A stretch of DNA of 64,000 bases from Streptomyces violens. Lineage in GTDB: Bacteria > Actinomycetota > Actinomycetes > Streptomycetales > Streptomycetaceae. Shown here in pieces: positions 59,714 through 64,000 of the stretch. Positions within the stretch are counted from its first letter, which is position 1. The number at the start of each line of letters is the position of its first letter. A model generated the notes under the pieces. It was not told where the DNA came from. It did no database searches and was given only the letters and a program-made list of their open reading frames with translations. The DNA is taken from contig NZ_JOBH01000009.1 in NCBI RefSeq assembly GCF_000717745.1, forward strand, positions 248,001 through 312,000, in the 5' to 3' direction. Both the position numbers and the translations under genes were made by a program.

Positions 59714-60095
59714 TCAGCACCCTCTCAAGCAGCGCGCGGTCGGGCTGGCCGGTGCCGTGCCCGGAGCCGTAGACGCGGATCTTTCCCTGGTCGGCGAGGT
59801 CGCTGAGCAGGACGCGGACCACGCCCAGCGGCATTTTGAGCAGCGCGGAGATCTCCGCGACGGACCGCATCCGGCGGCAGAGCTCGACGATGGCGCGCAT
59901 CTCGGGCATGACCCGGTCGGCCCAGTTGCCGGAGGTCAGCTCGCGGCGCTCCTCCGGCGCCTCCAGCGCGGCCACGAACGTCTCGACCAGCAGGACGTGG
60001 CCGAAGCGGGTGCGGCCGCCGGTGAGCGAATACGGCCGCACGCGCGCGGGTTTCCGGTCCCCGCCTCGCGTGGGGAGTTTGGGTGCGGTACTCAC
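59694..60095 (-). CDS. cvnC: Conservon DUF742 protein (CvnC-like)
   Basis: A 133-residue protein with RVRPYSLTGGRTRFGHVLLV (conserved VRPY.LTGGRT motif) and a winged-helix-like C-terminus (SVAEISALLKMPLGVVRVLLSDLADQGKI). It interacts with the other conservon products as far as the family is known. ATG 60095 overlaps the roadblock stop (ATGA); its end overlaps the GTPase start. Confidence 0.93.
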   Translation of the reverse strand: MSTAPKLPTRGGDRKPARVRPYSLTGGRTRFGHVLLVETFVAALEAPEERRELTSGNWADRVMPEMRAIVELCRRMRSVAEISALLKMPLGVVRVLLSDLADQGKIRVYGSGHGTGQPDRALLERVLSGLRRL

Positions 60096-60580
60096 TGAGC
60101 GCTCTCCATCGACTTGCGCAGTTCACTGCGGAGTTCGGGGGTGAGGACATGGCCGGCCCGGCCGACGAAGAGCGCCATGTGGTAGGCGATGACGCTCATG
60201 TCGCAGTCGGGGGTGGCGTGCACGCCGAGCAGCGAACCGTCACTGATGTAACTGACGAACAGACTGCCCTCGTCCATGGCGATCATCGTCTGCTTGACCG
60301 TGCCGCCGTCCATCAGCTTCGCCGCGCCGTTGGTGAGGCTGCCGACGCCGGACACGATCGTGGCCAGGTCGGCGCTGGAACCCCGCGGACCGCGGTGCCC
60401 CGCGGCCTCAGCGGTCCCCTCCGCCAGGTGCGGGTCGGAAGCCAGCAGCAGCAGGCCGTCCGACGACACCACGGCCACGGACCGGATGCCCGGCACCTCG
60501 TCGACCAGATTGGACAACAGCCACTGCAGATTCCGTGCCTGATGACTCAGTCCGTAAGCAGTGGGCGCTTGCGCCTTCAA
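60092..60580 (-). CDS. cvnB: Conservon roadblock/LC7 protein (CvnB-like)
   Basis: A 162-residue protein; start TTG 60580 overlaps the kinase stop (TTGA) and follows GGAGGCACGCGA. It has the roadblock/LC7 fold signature LQWLLSNLVDEVPGIRSVAV, then SSDGLLLLAS and IAMDEGSLFVSYISDGSLLG. Typical CvnB proteins have about 135-140 residues; this one carries a short C-terminal extension (HVLTPELRSELRKSMESAQ). Roadblock proteins bind small GTPases, here the CvnD-like protein. Confidence 0.92.
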   Translation of the reverse strand: MKAQAPTAYGLSHQARNLQWLLSNLVDEVPGIRSVAVVSSDGLLLLASDPHLAEGTAEAAGHRGPRGSSADLATIVSGVGSLTNGAAKLMDGGTVKQTMIAMDEGSLFVSYISDGSLLGVHATPDCDMSVIAYHMALFVGRAGHVLTPELRSELRKSMESAQ

Positions 60581-63528
60581 TCGCGTGCCTCCTCGACAAC
60601 GTGACTCTCTCCCGGGGCCCCCGCTCCGTCGGTGTCCGTTTGTGGGATGGTCTGTTCGGCCGTGCGCTCCGCGATCTCGGCCTCCACGTCCCGGCGGCCT
60701 TCCCGCGCGCCCTGCTGGAAGCCGCCCAGCCGGCGCCGCAGCGCCTCGGCGTTCACCCCACCGCCCTGCCGCGGCGCGCTCGGCGGCCGCTGTGCCACGA
60801 CGCGGGGCGTGCGCTTGGGCAGCCCCATGTCGGTGAGCCGCCGGACGGGCGGCTCCTCCTCGGCGTCCTCGGCCCGGCTGTGCTCGGCACTGTCACCCTC
60901 GACCGGGGCCGGCGCGGCCGGGGCTTCGTCGGCGACGTACGGCGACCGGCCGACCGGTACGGCACCGGTCTCGGGGCCGCCGTCGGGGTCACCGGAGAAG
61001 TCCGGCACGCCGGTGCTCGGCGCGCCCGGGGCCTGCGCGGCCGGGGCGGTCCCGATGCCCGCCTCGTCGATCGTCCGCTCCGCGGCCTCGATCAGCGGGT
61101 CCGTGAACGGGCCCGTGAGGGAGTCCGGCAGAGGATCGGTGAGGGGGTCGGGCAGGGGGTCCGTGAGGGGGTCCGGCACCGGGCCCCTGAGGGATTCCGG
61201 CAGGGGGTCCGTCAGCGGGTCCGTCAGCGGGTCACCCATCGGAGCCGGTGCGGGCCGCTCCTGGTGCTGCGGCTGCTGGGCCGGAGCCTGCTGGGGCTGC
61301 TGCGGCTGGGCGTGCTTCGGCTGCTGCGGCTCGGCCTGCTGTTCCCGCTGCGGCGGCAGCACCCGCTGGCCGCGCGGCGGCAGTGCGTTGGAGTTGGCCT
61401 CGGCGACCGAGCCCGGGAGGGTCGGTCCGGTCTGCACCGTGCCCGGCTGCGCGGCCGCGGCCGGCGTCGGACGGGTCGGCAGGATGGACTTCGGCAGGAC
61501 CACGACGGCGGTGACGCCGCCCTGCTGCTGGTCGCGCAGCTGGACGCGGACGCCGTGCCGCGCGGCGAGCCGTACGACGACGTACAGGCCGAGGCCGAGC
61601 GCCTCGTCGACCGTCTCCGAGGACGTCGCGGTCTCCGGGTCCGCCAGCCGCTGGTTCAGCTCCGCCATCCGCTCGGCGGTCATCCCTATGCCCTGGTCCT
61701 GGACCGAGAGCATCAGCTCACCGCTCTCCAGCAGCCAGCCGGAGAGCTCGACGTGGGCGTCCGGCGGCGAGAACGCCGTGGCGTTGTCCAGCAGCTCGGA
61801 GACGAGGTGGCTGACGTCGTCGGCGGCGAAGCCGGCGATCTGGGAGTGCGGCGGCAGCGACTGGATGCGCACCCGCTCGTACCGCTCGATCTCGCTGATC
61901 GAGGCGCGCAGCACGTCCAGCAGCGGCACCGGCACGGCGTTGTGGTTGCTGTGCTCGGAGCCGGAGAGGACGAGGAGGTTCTCGCTGTTCCGGCGGACGC
62001 GCGCGGCGAAGTGGTCGAGCTTGTAGAGCGTTTCCAGCCGCTCGGGGTCCTGCTCCTTCTCCTCCAGGCTCTCGATGACGGCGAGCTGGCGCTCGACGAG
62101 GCCGACCGTACGCATCGCGAGGCTGACGAACCGGTTGTTCACGCCGGAGCGCAGCGCGGCCAGCCGCTCGGTGAGGTCGGCGCGCTCCTCCAGCAGTACG
62201 TCGCGCTCGGCGGCCAGCCGCTTGCGGCCGCTCGCCATCCGGGCGCGCTCGCTCTCGGCCTCGGCGGCGGTCCGCGCCAGCTCGGCGACCTGCGCGTGCA
62301 GCGCGTTGACGGAGCGCACGGTCTGCGCGTACTCGTCGTTGCGGCCCTTGTACTCGATGGACTGCTCGTCGGCCGGGTCCTTGGCGACCCGCGCGGCCCC
62401 GCGGCGCAGCGCGGACAGCGGCTGGGTCATCGTGCGCGCCGCCCAGATGCTGATGCCGACGGCGAGCAGCAGGCAGAGCCCGACCAGCCCGATGCGGATC
62501 TCCAGCGAGGTGACGTCGTCGTCCCGGAGCTTCGCCATCGCCTTGACCTCGGCGGTGCTCAGCGAGGACTCCACGCTGCGCATCAGGCCGACGCGGGTGG
62601 CGGTGGTGGACTCGATGCGCTTCCGGTCGAGCTGGAGGTCCAGGGGGTAGAGCCGGGGCTGGTCGGTGAGCTTGTCGAGATAGCGCTCGGCGGTGTCGAC
62701 GTCGGTGCCGTTGACCGTGCGGTCGTAGCTGTCCCTGGTGTCGTCACCGGCGTTCTGCGCGAAGTCGGCGAGCGAGGCCAGTTCGCGTACGTGCGACTGC
62801 TGGGCCGCGGCGGACAGGTCGGTCTCCCGGCCCTCGCTCGCCAGCCCGGCGAGCAGCAGCGCGCGGGTCGCGGACGCCTGTTCGGTGGCGCGGGCGAGGA
62901 GCGGCAGGGCCTCGGCGTGGGAGCCGGCCGCGGTGGCCCGGGGCGGCACCCGGCGGGCGATATCGGCCGAAATGGCGTCCAGTGCCTGAATGGTGGCAGT
63001 GTAGGACTTGAACGTGGCCAGGGCGCCGCCCGCGCCGATCAGCCCCTGCTGACGGACCTTGGGCAGCGAGTCGAGCAGCTTGCCGGCGTCGCCGAACGCC
63101 GCGGTCTCCGCGGAGCTCTCCGCCGCCTCGGCGCGCAGGTCCTTGATCTGCCGGTCCACGCGGGCCCGCTGGGCCTCCGAGACGCCGCCCCCGGCGCGCG
63201 TCGTCCGGCCTCCCGCGACATACACCGTCATGGCGTCGCGCTCGTCGGCGAGGGAGTGGGAGAGGGTCACCGCGCGGGCGTTCAGCTCGCCGAGGTCGAC
63301 CAGCTCCTGGGAGCCGTCCACGTCCTGCGTCGCCGAGGCGATGACGGGCGTGCCGACCGCCATGACAGCGACGGCGACCACCGCCACGGCCCCCATGAGC
63401 CTGTTGCGCACGCGCGCGGGACGTCCGCCCGCGCGGTCACCGTCCGTACCGGACCTGGCCGGGTCGGCCGGTGTTCCCGGCTCCACCACGTCACCCCGAA
63501 GCCGCTTCTTCCGCACCGCTGCTCGCAA
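60577..63528 (-). CDS. cvnA: Conservon sensor kinase (CvnA-like) with NIT sensor and repeat tail
   Basis: A 983-residue protein; TTG 63528 is a possible start, GTG 63516 an alternative (both with weak ribosome sites). A membrane helix at about 44-62, an extracytoplasmic nitrate/nitrite-sensing-like helical domain (about 65-325), a second helix (about 340-360), a HAMP-like region and coiled coil (360-480), and a histidine-kinase ATPase domain: N-box LVSELLDNATAFSPPDAH (about 610) and G-box VQDQGIGMTAERMAELN. The C-terminal 300 residues are disordered, with Gln/Pro stretches and a run of DPLTDPLP-type repeats (near 61100-61240). First gene of the conservon. Confidence 0.92.
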   Translation of the reverse strand: MRAAVRKKRLRGDVVEPGTPADPARSGTDGDRAGGRPARVRNRLMGAVAVVAVAVMAVGTPVIASATQDVDGSQELVDLGELNARAVTLSHSLADERDAMTVYVAGGRTTRAGGGVSEAQRARVDRQIKDLRAEAAESSAETAAFGDAGKLLDSLPKVRQQGLIGAGGALATFKSYTATIQALDAISADIARRVPPRATAAGSHAEALPLLARATEQASATRALLLAGLASEGRETDLSAAAQQSHVRELASLADFAQNAGDDTRDSYDRTVNGTDVDTAERYLDKLTDQPRLYPLDLQLDRKRIESTTATRVGLMRSVESSLSTAEVKAMAKLRDDDVTSLEIRIGLVGLCLLLAVGISIWAARTMTQPLSALRRGAARVAKDPADEQSIEYKGRNDEYAQTVRSVNALHAQVAELARTAAEAESERARMASGRKRLAAERDVLLEERADLTERLAALRSGVNNRFVSLAMRTVGLVERQLAVIESLEEKEQDPERLETLYKLDHFAARVRRNSENLLVLSGSEHSNHNAVPVPLLDVLRASISEIERYERVRIQSLPPHSQIAGFAADDVSHLVSELLDNATAFSPPDAHVELSGWLLESGELMLSVQDQGIGMTAERMAELNQRLADPETATSSETVDEALGLGLYVVVRLAARHGVRVQLRDQQQGGVTAVVVLPKSILPTRPTPAAAAQPGTVQTGPTLPGSVAEANSNALPPRGQRVLPPQREQQAEPQQPKHAQPQQPQQAPAQQPQHQERPAPAPMGDPLTDPLTDPLPESLRGPVPDPLTDPLPDPLTDPLPDSLTGPFTDPLIEAAERTIDEAGIGTAPAAQAPGAPSTGVPDFSGDPDGGPETGAVPVGRSPYVADEAPAAPAPVEGDSAEHSRAEDAEEEPPVRRLTDMGLPKRTPRVVAQRPPSAPRQGGGVNAEALRRRLGGFQQGAREGRRDVEAEIAERTAEQTIPQTDTDGAGAPGESHVVEEARD

Positions 63529-63761
63529 TCCTGTCTCGCCTGCCCACGCCGTGTGTGGCCTTGCGGACCCGGCCGATCTCCCCGGAAGGCGGATCTGCGG
63601 CGCATCCTCAGCACCTCACGCCCCCGCCGGGCAGACAGTCCGGCTGTGCGCGTCGCGATGAGGGAATGGCCCCACCCATGATCCGGAATACGACCATTTC
63701 ACCGGCGCCGCGCGGTGGCCCGGCAACGCCTGCCCGGCCACCTGAATGAGTGAACATCAAT

Positions 63762-63784
63762 CGGAAGTTGACCATCAACTTCCG
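63762..63784. promoter_or_regulatory. Palindrome upstream of the conservon
   Basis: CGGAAGTTGA and TCAACTTCCG are perfect 10-bp arms around CCA, 234 bp upstream of the sensor kinase start. It could be an operator or a hairpin in the leader. The rest of the 472-bp stretch from 63529 to 64000 shows no convincing gene; the short frames there are Arg/Pro-rich noise. Confidence 0.5.
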
Positions 63785-64000
63785 CTGTGGGGCGCAACAG
63801 TAGGCCATCGGCGGGCGGGTTTGGAGAACCGTCCGGGTCCTGGCAGGATGCCCGCCCGCATTTTACGGAGCGGCGCTTTGACCCCTCCCGGGGCCGGAAT
63901 TGGCGGCGTTGGCGCGCCACGCCCCCGATTCCCCGCATTCCGGGCGCCCTTCTCCGGCTCCTCCCCCGGTCGTTCCCGTCGCTCCGGCATGCTTGCTCGC

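Noticed and set aside
1..64000. CRISPR arrays, rRNA genes, prophage structural genes
   Set aside because: Looked for; no direct-repeat/spacer pattern, rRNA sequence or capsid/tail-like protein was seen.

Overview
The window is high-GC actinobacterial DNA, almost certainly a Streptomyces chromosome. Supporting signs are many GTG/TTG starts, ATGA/GTGA stop-start overlaps, a Wbl (WhiB-like) regulator, a four-gene conservon (CvnA-D), an extra SEDS/PBP2 pair, and an integrated conjugative element of the actinomycete (AICE, pSAM2-like) type.

Region 1 (1-14441) is the right part of that integrated element. A leftward, translationally coupled operon (4440 to 1) encodes DUF6284, a PycTM-like membrane protein, a coiled-coil protein, a DUF2637/SpdB-like membrane protein, an RRQRL zinc protein and a large membrane protein cut by the window edge. 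A rightward regulator/NUDIX pair (5192-6432) faces a leftward HD-domain gene and a tandem-domain GntR regulator. Small DNA-binding and zinc-ribbon genes follow. From 8685 to 13725 lies cargo of different composition. It holds a protein with eight zinc-ribbon modules around a PD-(D/E)XK-like nuclease domain, and a two-gene module of a membrane-anchored NUDIX protein plus a reverse transcriptase of the UG/Abi type. I consider this module the best candidate for an undescribed anti-phage system. The element ends at 14401-14441 with a 3' tRNA-Arg fragment (right attachment site). Integrase, replication and tra genes should lie left of the window.

Region 2 (14442-28133) is chromosome. It contains an Mrr-type nuclease fused to TerD, a MSMEG_6728-family protein, two paralogous membrane-anchored proteins, the lutABC lactate-oxidation operon with a FadR/LldR-type regulator and a clear operator, a cytochrome P450, and a SEDS glycosyltransferase/PBP2 pair.

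Region 3 (28158-49034) is a T4SS-like locus on two divergent transcription units: TcpC/VirB8-like, VirB2-like, TcpE/PrgI-like, VirB4-like ATPase, lipoproteins, TrbL/VirB6-like and DUF6301 proteins leftward; DUF4913, a three-domain wall hydrolase and a VirD4-like ATPase rightward. No relaxase is visible. A WhiB-HTH regulator closes the leftward arm, and a 162-bp MITE sits exactly at its stop codon. A repeated GTTTTCCTC/GAGGAAAAC motif occurs in two promoter regions of the locus.

Region 4 (49057-64000) has an HD protein, an ABC ATPase, a divergent pair of di-iron proteins (one AurF-like), a double alpha/beta hydrolase, MerR and TetR regulators, an NlpC/P60 hydrolase, and a conservon (sensor kinase, roadblock, DUF742, GTPase) followed by a styrene/indole-monooxygenase-like flavoenzyme. 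Function assignments rest on motifs and remembered families. No database search was possible.
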